A stretch of DNA of 64,000 nucleotides from Burkholderia dolosa. GTDB taxonomy: Bacteria; Pseudomonadota; Gammaproteobacteria; Burkholderiales; Burkholderiaceae. Numbering within the stretch: position 1 is the stretch's first letter; every line of letters begins with the position of its first letter. Positions 8,458-16,210 of this stretch are shown here, in pieces. Under the pieces are notes generated by a model. It did not search any database. It was not told the DNA's origin and saw nothing but the letters and a program-made list of their open reading frames with translations. Where the stretch lies: assembly GCF_902499135.1 (NCBI RefSeq), contig NZ_CABVPR010000014.1:32809-96808 (forward strand). The letters run 5' to 3'. Made by a program: the position numbers and the translations under genes.

Positions 8458-10090
8458 GCCCGTCGACTTCCTGACGTTCTTCATCCTCTGGGCGGAATTT
8501 CAAGGCTGGACCGTCCCGCTTCTGCACGTCCGGATTTGCGTGTGGCTCGACACCTGCACGGCGCCAGTGCGCGTCCTTCAGGTGTTTCGTGGTGCGGCAA
8601 AATCGACGATCTATGCGGTGTGGAAGGCATACCGGTTGTATCGCGACCCGGCGCGTCGGTCGCTGATCTGGTCGGCCGACAACGACACCGCCATTATGTT
8701 GACGGCGGACACGATCAACGTGCTTCGCAATCATCCGCTGTGCCGCGGCATGCTACCTACCAAGCCTGGCGCGAAGCGGTTCTGGGTTGCTGGCGCGACG
8801 GACGCGCGGAACCCGAGCATGCGCGCGACAGGCGTCATGTCGAACGTGACCGGCGCGCGTGCTGACGACGTCGATTTCGATGATATCGAAGTGCCCGGCA
8901 ACATCGAGACGCCCGAGGCACGCGAGAAGCTGCGCCGACGCATCGCCGAATCAACACACATTGCGGTGCCCGGCGCGCAGAAGACGCTGATCGGCACACC
9001 GCATACCCATGATTCGATCTACCCGGAACGCATTGCAGCGGGCGCAGACTCGCTGACGATCCGCCTTTTCGAGAATTCAAAGCGATATGAGGACACGTCG
9101 AAGGAGACACGGTACCAGTTCGATTTCGATCCGGACGAGCATGGCCTGTACGTCTTCGCAGGCATCCACAAGCATGCGCGGCTGCTAACGGAAGGAAGCG
9201 ACTATCGCGTGGAGGGACGAGTGATCGTGTTCCCGAAGCCGCCCGGGTGCCTGATCGACGTCTATGCGCGGTGTGCATGGCCGGAGCGTTTCACACGCGA
9301 GGAACTGCAACTACGGCGTAAGGAAACGCGGACGATCAACGAGTGGGATTCGCAGTATCAGCTCGAGGCGAAGCCGCTCACGGAAGTCCGGCTCGATCCC
9401 GAAAAGCTAAAGCCGTACGACGTGCATCCGATCGTCGAGCGTGCGAACCGCGAAATGCGCATGATGCTCGGCGGCACGCGCATCGTTAGTGCGCGCGCGT
9501 ACTGGGACTGCGCGACAGGCAAGGTCGGCAGTGATGACTCGGCGTTTTCCCTGCTGCTCGACGACGCAGCCGGCAACTACTACTGGCACGTCGCGCAGGC
9601 GATGCTCGGCGAGTTTGCAGAATTTTCCAGCGGTGAGAATTCGAAGATCGTCGGCGGCCAAGTCATGCAGGTGTGCGATCTGGTCGAGCGATTCGCGATT
9701 CCGCAGATCTACGTCGAGACGAACGGCGTCGGCTCGTTCGTGCCGCAGCTGCTGCGCAAGGCACTCCGGCAGCGCAAGCTGATATGCGGTGTCGTGGAGC
9801 GTACCGCGACCGTCAACAAGAACGAGAAGATCCTCGCGGGTATCGAGCCGCCGCTGAAATCCGGCGTTCTATGGGCGCACGTCGACGTGCTCGACGGCCC
9901 GGTGTGGGACCAGATGCAGTCCTTCAACCCCATGGTGTAACAGCAGCCGGACGACTTCATCGACTCCGGCGCGTCCGCGATCCTCGAAACCCCTGTCCGC
10001 ATCGGCCGGATAGTCGGGAATCCGACAGCCCCAGAGGGGCACGATTGGCGTCCATCAACGGGCGTGCACGAAGTGACGCTCGAAGTCTAG
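8444..10090 (+). pseudogene. terL: terminase large subunit, interrupted by an in-frame TAA
   Basis: The packaging ATPase/nuclease motor. The open part (8444-9940, 498 aa) carries a variant Walker A, VFRGAAKST (about residues 48-55), Walker B, DDVDFDDIEV (141-150), and a nuclease-domain motif AYWDCATGKVGSDDSAF. TAA at 9938-9940 ends it after SFNPMV, but the same frame continues through 10090 with QQPDDFIDSGASAILETPVR and on to HEVTLEV, the usual C-terminal continuation in podovirus terminases. The intact gene would encode 548 residues. One base change (for example CAA, AAA or GAA to TAA) explains it. The 49 missing residues lie at the end of the nuclease domain, so packaging is probably lost. 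A sequencing error or tRNA suppression are the alternatives. Confidence 0.85.
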
Positions 10091-10125
10091 CGCCGCGCGT
10101 GCGGCGCTCCACCGGAGACCGCAGC

Positions 10126-12492
10126 GTGACCGTCCCAGTCCAGAATCCCATCGTTTCGTATGTCGGCAACGGCATCACCACCGAGTTCGCGTTCGACTTC
10201 AAGATCCTGAACAGTGCCGACCTGAAGGTGATCAAGAACGGTGCACCGCTGTACGTCGGAACGCACTTTTCGATCAACGGAATCGGTGAGGAATCGGGCG
10301 GATCGGTGGTCTTTTCGGTCGCTCCGCTGCTCGGCGACAAGATCATCATCTATCGGCTGGTCGCCCTGCGTCGAGACGTGGACTATCAGGACAATGGCGA
10401 CCTGCTCGCCGACACGGTGAACGCCGATTTCGACCGCATCTGGATGGCGCTGCAGGACGAAGGCTCCAACCGCACGCGCGCGATCCAATACCCGATCGCC
10501 GAATACACCGCGGACGGCACACTTCCGCCGGCGAACGATCGCAGCAAGATGCTGCTCGGATTCGACGAACTCGGCATGCAGACGATGGTTCCGCTTCCGG
10601 CGAGTGTCGGCGCTGGCGATCTGAAAAACGAATCGTGGACTGACGGCGTCGATTACACGGCCGGAACTTCGACGTCCGTGCAGCTCTCGCGCTCGTATGG
10701 AACGAAGGCGAACCTCGGCATCGTCGTGATGGCTGGCATCGCGCAGGACCCCTCTAGCTATTCGCTGATCGACGGCGGCACGACTCTGCAGTTCGACGCG
10801 CCGATCCCGCTCGGCGTGTCGCGTATCTGGTGCGTAGGCGGAACGACGCTGTCGATTTACGTGCCGCCTTATGGCTCTGTCGGTGATGATCAATTGCAAT
10901 GGGGACGCGTTCTCACGCGTGTGGTGGACTCCGTCGACGCATTGAAAAGCCTGAATGTCTCAAAGTATCAAGCCGCGTCGACGCGCGGCTATTACGCAGG
11001 GGGGCGCGGCGCAGGCGATTACTGGTACGACAGTACAGCCACGCACGATATGGACAACGGCGGCACGATCATCGCGAGCAGTACCGGGCCCGGCTGTTGG
11101 CGTCTGATTCTTCGTGGAAACGTCAATCTCTTCCATTTCGGTGCGAAAGGTGACGGCGTCACCGACGACACGGCACGTGTTCAGGCCGCCGTGAATGCGA
11201 ATCTGCCACTGCTGGAAGTGCCATCGACGGCCAATGGCTTTCGAACCACTGCAACGATCCAGTGTCAACAATCGCTCACGTTTCTAGGCGAAGGCACGTC
11301 GCCGTTCACGTCAGCCGGTCCGTACGACAATCGCGGTCCCGGTAGTTGGTTCTTCTTTGATCACCCCGGCATCGGCATTAACGTATCGAACAACGCTGGC
11401 GTGAATTTCGTTAATACCGTGCGATTCTTGCGCGTCGGCTCGTATCGCAAGCACGTGAACGCCGTGGCTCCGGGATGGACTCCGACGGTATTTGACTTCG
11501 ATTTCTCATCGCAGAACGCGGACATCATCATGGACGACGTGATGATCCTGAACGCGTATCGCGCCGTGCAGGTCGCACATCCCAACGGCGGCGGCCGAGT
11601 GACTCTGAACAACGTGCGGGGTCAGTGGTTCAGCATTGGCATCAATCTTTTCGAAGTGTTCGACACGTGCCGTTTGACGAATATTCATCAATGGCCGTTC
11701 TGGTACAACGGATCCGCCGTGACGGATTACCAGAAGGCGAACCATGTTTTCTGTTCGATGACGCGCTGCGACAACCCGATGTTCGAGAACATTTTCTCGA
11801 TCTTCAATCTCGTCGGATTTGAATTTTTCGAAAGCGCAGCAGGACGCGCATCGCAGGTTCATGCTCTGAATATCGACTTTGACCAAACGTCGATGCCGAT
11901 CTTTGTCGACGCGTCAGTCACCGATGGCGTCGACGGGCAGTTTGTAAACGTCACTACGTTTGGACAGACACCGGCCGACACGAACGGATACGGCGTCCGC
12001 ATTCTCGGCAACAACTGCCGTTTCGAATTTTCGAATCTGGTTGGCAAGACGCTGTCACGTGGGCTGGTGCGCATCGAAGGAACGGGCAACATCGTCCGTG
12101 TCGCGGGCGCGCGCATTTCGTCATGGAATACGTTCGGCGCAGGTTCGGAAGCGTTCTATTGCGGCAGCGGCAATCAACTGATCGTACCTGATGCGGTCGT
12201 CGCCGAAGGGCCGACCGGGACGACGTTGTTCGCTGGTGCCGGCGCCATTCATTACCCGCAAGGCGTAAATCTTGGGACCGGCACTATCGCTAACGGAACG
12301 ACGTCCGTGACGATTAACCACGGGTTGCCAATGACGCCGAGTATCAGCCAGATTCAGATCTGTATGACGACCGGGATCGGCCTGGCGAAAAGCGTGTGGA
12401 TCAGTTCCGTTGGACCGACAGCATTTACTGTGAGTTGCGACGCTAATCCCGGCGCGAATGTGTCTTTCAATTGGCGCGCCGCGCTCGAATAA
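10126..12492 (+). CDS. tailspike with T7-fibre-like N-terminus and beta-helix body (788 aa)
   Basis: The receptor-binding protein. I place the start at GTG 10126 (MTVPVQNPIVSYVGNG), with GGAG eight bases upstream; the frame is open further up only as a shadow of terL. Residues 1-130 resemble the T7 tail-fibre N-terminal virion-anchoring domain (NGITTEFAFDFKI, DGDLLADTVNADFDRIW-type region). Around residue 335 comes the pectate-lyase-like motif HFGAKGDGVTDDTARVQAAV, the usual entry to a right-handed beta-helix that binds or cuts surface polysaccharide. The last 70 residues look like a separate trimerising or decoration domain. Substrate unknown; O-antigen or capsule is inferred. Confidence 0.88.
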   Translation: MTVPVQNPIVSYVGNGITTEFAFDFKILNSADLKVIKNGAPLYVGTHFSINGIGEESGGSVVFSVAPLLGDKIIIYRLVALRRDVDYQDNGDLLADTVNADFDRIWMALQDEGSNRTRAIQYPIAEYTADGTLPPANDRSKMLLGFDELGMQTMVPLPASVGAGDLKNESWTDGVDYTAGTSTSVQLSRSYGTKANLGIVVMAGIAQDPSSYSLIDGGTTLQFDAPIPLGVSRIWCVGGTTLSIYVPPYGSVGDDQLQWGRVLTRVVDSVDALKSLNVSKYQAASTRGYYAGGRGAGDYWYDSTATHDMDNGGTIIASSTGPGCWRLILRGNVNLFHFGAKGDGVTDDTARVQAAVNANLPLLEVPSTANGFRTTATIQCQQSLTFLGEGTSPFTSAGPYDNRGPGSWFFFDHPGIGINVSNNAGVNFVNTVRFLRVGSYRKHVNAVAPGWTPTVFDFDFSSQNADIIMDDVMILNAYRAVQVAHPNGGGRVTLNNVRGQWFSIGINLFEVFDTCRLTNIHQWPFWYNGSAVTDYQKANHVFCSMTRCDNPMFENIFSIFNLVGFEFFESAAGRASQVHALNIDFDQTSMPIFVDASVTDGVDGQFVNVTTFGQTPADTNGYGVRILGNNCRFEFSNLVGKTLSRGLVRIEGTGNIVRVAGARISSWNTFGAGSEAFYCGSGNQLIVPDAVVAEGPTGTTLFAGAGAIHYPQGVNLGTGTIANGTTSVTINHGLPMTPSISQIQICMTTGIGLAKSVWISSVGPTAFTVSCDANPGANVSFNWRAALE

Positions 12493-12504
12493 GAAGGAGC
12501 CGAT

Positions 12505-12840
12505 ATGGCTGAACCCACCACCACCAGCACGGCCGCCGTCGGCGCCCTTCTCTGGAAACTGCTGCCGGGCGCAATCGGTTCGCTGATCGCGCTCGGCTTC
12601 ATCGGCGAAGGACTGACGCGCAAGCAGAAGGTCGTCTCGTTCCTGTCGGGCGCCGCGGTCGCGTATTACGGCGGCCCGCTGATCGTCGTGTGGTTCTCGA
12701 TCAGCGACAGCGGCGCGCAGCAGGCGATCGGGTTCCTCGTGGGCCTGTTCGGACTGGCAATCACAAAAGAGCTGTTCAAGGAAATCAACACAGCCGACCT
12801 CATCGGGGCTTTGAAACGCCGCTTCCTTGGGGGGCAATGA
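12505..12840 (+). CDS. holin candidate (111 aa)
   Basis: A small membrane protein with a good ribosome site (AAGGAG, six bases before the ATG). Three hydrophobic stretches can be seen at about residues 22-38 (LPGAIGSLIALGFIGEG), 47-66 and 74-90, followed by a charged C-terminal tail. Together with its place first in the lysis cassette (membrane protein, lysozyme, spanins) this supports a holin that opens the inner membrane to time lysis. The next gene also encodes a membrane protein, so which is holin and which antiholin or accessory cannot be told. Confidence 0.65.
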   Translation: MAEPTTTSTAAVGALLWKLLPGAIGSLIALGFIGEGLTRKQKVVSFLSGAAVAYYGGPLIVVWFSISDSGAQQAIGFLVGLFGLAITKELFKEINTADLIGALKRRFLGGQ

Positions 12841-13115
12841 TGGTCACGGTCTTCTATCTCGCAAACCTCGTTGTGTTGCTGTTCTGCATGTGGATCGCCG
12901 TTACGAACGTGTTCGTGACAGGCTGGTGGGGCACGCTCGGATTCTCGATCATCGGAATCTCGTCGGCCGTGAACCTGTTCAAACCGATGCGCATGCCATC
13001 GACGATCGATATGCCCGAGACACTGATGCTCGTCGGCCTCGCGATCGTGTGCATCTGGATCGCGGCGCGCGTTGCGTACTGGCGCAAGAAAGGGGGGCGT
13101 CATGGCTGGCTATGA
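12837..13115 (+). CDS. small phage membrane protein, second holin / antiholin candidate (92 aa)
   Basis: It begins at ATG 12837 (MMVTVFYLANLVVLLFCMWI), overlapping the stop of the preceding gene by four bases. Three hydrophobic segments (about residues 4-25, 27-45 and 59-79) fill most of its length, with a basic end (RKKGGRHGWL). It overlaps the lysozyme gene by 14 bases. The tight coupling between holin candidate and endolysin suggests a lysis role, but no specific family was recognised. Confidence 0.6.
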   Translation: MMVTVFYLANLVVLLFCMWIAVTNVFVTGWWGTLGFSIIGISSAVNLFKPMRMPSTIDMPETLMLVGLAIVCIWIAARVAYWRKKGGRHGWL

Positions 13116-13521
13116 CCGCTCGCTGTTGAAGACGGAGCTCACGCGCGACGAAGGCCGCATGAAGCGCATCTACGTCGACACGGTCGGCAAGGTGTCGGGC
13201 GGCATCGGCCGCAATCTCACCGACAAAGGGTTCCGCGACAACGAGATCGACCTGATGTACGAGAACGACGTCGCCGAGACGGAAGCGTGGCTCGATCGCA
13301 ACCTCACGTGGTGGCGCTCGCTCGATCCGGTGCGCCAGCGCGTGATGATGAACATGGCGTTCAACATGCAAGGGAAGCTGCTGACGTTCGTCAACACGCT
13401 TGCGGCGATCCAGCGCGGCGACTATGGCGCGGCCGCCGACGGGATGCTCAACAGCCTGTGGGCGAAGCAGGTCGGCGCCCGTGCGCGGCGGCTCGCCGAT
13501 CTGATGCGGAGCGGCACATGA
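13102..13521 (+). CDS. phage lysozyme, T4/GH24 type (139 aa)
   Basis: The endolysin hydrolysing the glycan strands of peptidoglycan. The start chosen, ATG 13102 (MAGYDRSLLKTE), follows an AAGGGGGG ribosome site; the frame extends upstream only into the previous gene. The GH24 catalytic pattern Glu-X8-Asp-X5-Thr is seen as E17, D26 and, unusually, Ser32 (DEGRMKRIYVDTVGKVSGG). T4 lysozyme has Thr there; Ser is a mild substitution. There is no signal peptide or SAR anchor, so export would depend on the holin. It overlaps the i-spanin gene by ATGA. Confidence 0.88.
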   Translation: MAGYDRSLLKTELTRDEGRMKRIYVDTVGKVSGGIGRNLTDKGFRDNEIDLMYENDVAETEAWLDRNLTWWRSLDPVRQRVMMNMAFNMQGKLLTFVNTLAAIQRGDYGAAADGMLNSLWAKQVGARARRLADLMRSGT

Positions 13522-14015
13522 CGATTCTCGATCCGCGCATCTGGCTCGCCTTCCTCGTCGCGCTGGCGATCACGGCCGCCGGCTGCTACTTCAAAGGGCA
13601 CGCCGACGGCGTACGCGCGACGACTGCAGCTGCGCAGAAATCGCAGCTCGAGGCTGTCGCGGCCGCACGCGCCGAAGAACAACGCCGCACCGCGGCCCAA
13701 TCGGAGATTGCGAAAGATGCGAACAAACAGCGAACTGCCGCGCTCGCGGATGCTTTTGCTGCTCGCGCTGCCGCTGGCAGCCTGCAACAGCGCGTCGATC
13801 AGCTCGTCGCAGCCGCCCTCCATCCCGCCGCTGCCGCCGGAAGCTCGGCAACCGGCGACGCCCTCGATCTGCTTGCCGACCTGTTCGGCCGGGCTGACGA
13901 GCGCGCGGGAGAACTGGCGAAAATCGCTGACGAGCGGGGCATTGCCGGCCAGCAATGCGAGCGCGACTACGATGCCCTGACCGAATCCATCAACCAGAGG
14001 AAGGAACCGCAATGA
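13518..14015 (+). CDS. Rz-like inner-membrane spanin (i-spanin, 165 aa)
   Basis: It starts at ATG 13518, overlapping the lysozyme stop (ATGA). An N-terminal membrane anchor (about residues 8-27, IWLAFLVALAITAAGCYFKG) is followed by a long periplasmic helix rich in Ala, Glu, Gln and Arg, the i-spanin design (DUF2514-like). With the nested Rz1 lipoprotein it would bridge the inner and outer membranes and fuse them in the last step of lysis. It ends with a four-base overlap into the next gene. Confidence 0.82.
   Translation: MTILDPRIWLAFLVALAITAAGCYFKGHADGVRATTAAAQKSQLEAVAAARAEEQRRTAAQSEIAKDANKQRTAALADAFAARAAAGSLQQRVDQLVAAALHPAAAAGSSATGDALDLLADLFGRADERAGELAKIADERGIAGQQCERDYDALTESINQRKEPQ
13717..13980 (+). 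CDS. Rz1-like outer-membrane spanin lipoprotein, nested in Rz (o-spanin)
   Basis: This gene lies wholly inside the i-spanin gene in another frame. From ATG 13717 the protein has a short lipoprotein signal ending in the lipobox LAAC (RMLLLLALPLAACNS, Cys23), then a Pro-rich segment (SSSQPPSIPPLPPEARQP), the hallmark of Rz1 proteins. The mature lipoprotein would sit in the outer membrane and bind the Rz periplasmic domain. A TTG at 13708 and an ATG at 13750 are alternative starts. The nested overlap matches the lambda Rz/Rz1 arrangement, which supports this being real and not a shadow frame. Confidence 0.82.
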   Translation: MRTNSELPRSRMLLLLALPLAACNSASISSSQPPSIPPLPPEARQPATPSICLPTCSAGLTSARENWRKSLTSGALPASNASATTMP

Positions 14016-14983
14016 AGAAGACCCTGATCGGCGCGCTGCTTGCGCTGACCGCAGTCGCGCATGCTGCGACGAAAGTGCCCGTGCAGATGATCGACACGGT
14101 CGGTTCGACTGTCGGACAAGCGATCGTGTCGGGCGGCCCGTCTGGTGTGTCGACGTGGGGAAGTGTTTCGGTCAGCGGCCTGTCGCCCGTCACCGCAAAC
14201 ACGGTGCTCGCGAATGCGACCGGCTCGACCGCAACACCGACTGCGTTCCCCATGCCGAGTTGCAGCGGCGCAAACAACGCGCTGCGATGGACGGCCGGCA
14301 CGGGATTCACGTGCGCGAGCTCGATCGCGCTGACGTCCGCCGGTCTGAATCAGTTCGCGGCGACGACGTCCGCGCAGCTGGCCAGCGTGGTTTCCGACGA
14401 GACGGGCAGCGGTGCACTTGTGTTCGGCACGAGCCCGACGATCACGTCTCCGACGATCACGGGGGGCAGCATCAATAACACGCCGATCGGAGCGACTACA
14501 GCAAGTACTGGCCGCTTCACGACGATCACCGCAACAGGAGCGATCACGCCGTCGTCGACGGCCGGCATTGTCGGCACGGCGCTCGGCGATAACGCGAATG
14601 CGGGAAGCGTTGGGGAATTCATCAACCCGGCTGCGACGACGGGCACGAGCATAACGAACAATGTCGCCGTGAATTGCGCGACCGCGCCATTGTCCGCGGG
14701 CGACTGGGACGTTGAGGGAGTCGTCCAGTTTGCGCCGGCCGCGTCGACCGTTTTTGTGAATCCCGGAGTCGGCATATCGACCGTATCAGCTGCCTTCGGC
14801 GCGTTCGATACCTCGATGCTGAAAATTGGCTCAAACGGGCAAGGACTCGGCGACACGCTGGTTACACCTACCGTCCGCGTACCGCTGTCTTCGGCCGCTA
14901 CGGTTTATCTGGTTGCTTCCGCCGGCGTGTCGGGCGGCACGGCGACTTGCAATGGGCGAATCCGCGCTCGACGCATTCGTTAA
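14012..14983 (+). CDS. secreted fibre-like phage protein of unknown function (323 aa)
   Basis: The start is ATG 14012, preceded by AGAGGAAGGAA and overlapping the i-spanin stop by four bases. Residues 1-19 (MKKTLIGALLALTAVAHAA) form a clear Sec signal peptide with an AHA-A type cleavage site. The rest is Thr/Ser/Gly/Ala-rich, with the SVVSDETGSGALVFGTSP and SPTITGGSINN motifs often found in phage tail-fibre shafts. A cleavable signal peptide on a fibre-like sequence is unusual, because virion proteins assemble in the cytoplasm. It may be a lysogen surface protein or a periplasmic decoration. Its stop overlaps the convergent acyltransferase stop (TTAA). Confidence 0.65.
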   Translation: MKKTLIGALLALTAVAHAATKVPVQMIDTVGSTVGQAIVSGGPSGVSTWGSVSVSGLSPVTANTVLANATGSTATPTAFPMPSCSGANNALRWTAGTGFTCASSIALTSAGLNQFAATTSAQLASVVSDETGSGALVFGTSPTITSPTITGGSINNTPIGATTASTGRFTTITATGAITPSSTAGIVGTALGDNANAGSVGEFINPAATTGTSITNNVAVNCATAPLSAGDWDVEGVVQFAPAASTVFVNPGVGISTVSAAFGAFDTSMLKIGSNGQGLGDTLVTPTVRVPLSSAATVYLVASAGVSGGTATCNGRIRARRIR

Positions 14984-16038
14984 GCGAGGGGCTGCCTGAC
15001 ATCGGTTGGTGCAGGCTCAGAAGACTTCGGTGGCGCGGGGGACACCTTCTTCAGGGAGAGTGCCGGCTTCTCGACAAAGAACCACGACGCTGTCGCAATC
15101 GGCGTCACCATTGCAACCGTGAGCAGCGATAGGGTTGTCGGAGCGACGCCGGTTCCGAACCACCACACCAGCATCTGCTGCACGAGAAACGCGTATATGT
15201 AGACGCCGTACGAAATATCGAAACGGTTCAGGAACGCGAGCTTCGGCAGGCGTTCCGCCGCAAAGATGACGATGAAAGGCAGCAGCAGATTGAACGCGTA
15301 CGCCTTGATCTTCCAGTCTGCGCTCGCCGCGAACACGTAGAACGGCAGCAGCGCCAGCAAGACGCAAACTGCCCACAGGACCCAACTGCGCGGCAGCGTG
15401 ACAGTCGCGAGAAATGCTCCACCCCAAAAAAACACGCCGAGCCGCGCGAGCTGGAAGGTGCTCACGCCGAACATCGTACCGTCCGCCCATAGCATGTTGC
15501 CCATGAAAGCGGCATAGAACGCGGCTAGCATCAGCAGCGTTCCGCGCCAGTTCAGCGCGCCGGCCCACGATACGCCGAGCAGCATCAGGTAACACAGCAC
15601 CTCGAGCGCGAGTGTCCAAAGCGAGCCGTTGACGACGGGAACCGGGTTTGACGCGAAGAAGTGTGGCAGCGTCGGGACCGGCCAGAACAAAGTGAGATTC
15701 GCCAGATAGTCGAGCCAGCCGGGAAACCACGTGCGCGTCATGATCGGTCCGGCAACGAAGACTGTCAGCAACAAGAGAACCAGCAGACCGGGAAAGATTC
15801 GCAGGGCGCGGTTGCGTAGATACGCAAGCGGATTCGCGTTACGCTGCAGCGACTGGCAGACCAGATATCCGCTGATCGCGAAGAAGGTGCTTACTCCCAA
15901 CTCGCTGAACTGCGGGAAGCCGTGTATCTGAAGCCAATCGTGAGGCAGCCCGAGCACCACATAGCTGTGGGTAACTATGACGGCGTAGGCGGCGAGTAAC
16001 CGTAATGCGGTGAACGCATTTCTGGTGTTTCGGGCCAT
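14980..16038 (-). CDS. acyltransferase-3 family membrane O-acetyltransferase, likely lysogenic conversion gene
   Basis: A 352-residue protein with about ten hydrophobic segments and the acyltransferase-3 (OafA-type) signature: RLLAAYAVIVTHSYVVLG near the N-terminus, with the catalytic-type His, then STFFAISGYLV and the Arg-rich LRNRALRIFPGLLV. Such enzymes acetylate O-antigen or other envelope glycans in the inner membrane. It lies opposite to the late genes and next to the integrase, where morons expressed from the prophage are usual. Change of surface polysaccharide to block superinfection is the inferred role. The start ATG has GGAG about ten bases upstream. No terminator lies between it and the convergent late operon. 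Confidence 0.82.
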   Translation of the reverse strand: MARNTRNAFTALRLLAAYAVIVTHSYVVLGLPHDWLQIHGFPQFSELGVSTFFAISGYLVCQSLQRNANPLAYLRNRALRIFPGLLVLLLLTVFVAGPIMTRTWFPGWLDYLANLTLFWPVPTLPHFFASNPVPVVNGSLWTLALEVLCYLMLLGVSWAGALNWRGTLLMLAAFYAAFMGNMLWADGTMFGVSTFQLARLGVFFWGGAFLATVTLPRSWVLWAVCVLLALLPFYVFAASADWKIKAYAFNLLLPFIVIFAAERLPKLAFLNRFDISYGVYIYAFLVQQMLVWWFGTGVAPTTLSLLTVAMVTPIATASWFFVEKPALSLKKVSPAPPKSSEPAPTDVRQPLA

Positions 16039-16210
16039 ATTTTTTGCTCCGATTTCTCAGGCAGGACTGGACACCTTCGACGAACTGATACCGAGATGGA
16101 TGGTCGTTTGCTCGATTTTTCTAAATCAACTGGTTGAGAAGAATCACGGGGGCGTGTCGGTCCGTAATCGCGCTGGCGCCGAGATCGACTGCTCCGACAT
16201 TGGCCGCGGT

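Noticed and set aside
9938-9940. Programmed readthrough or recoding of the terL TAA
   Set aside because: No selenocysteine-type hairpin or known recoding context is visible, and TAA is the least leaky stop; a plain nonsense mutation is simpler.
9673-10125. A 150-codon N-terminal extension of the tailspike
   Set aside because: It overlaps the terL coding frame and is Arg-rich; the tailspike anchor domain begins exactly at GTG 10126 with a ribosome site.
12136-12492. Variable repeat of a diversity-generating retroelement at the tailspike end, as in Bordetella phage BPP-1
   Set aside because: No reverse transcriptase gene and no second near-identical copy of the tailspike 3' end was seen in the window; the left part of the prophage is not visible, so this cannot be fully excluded.
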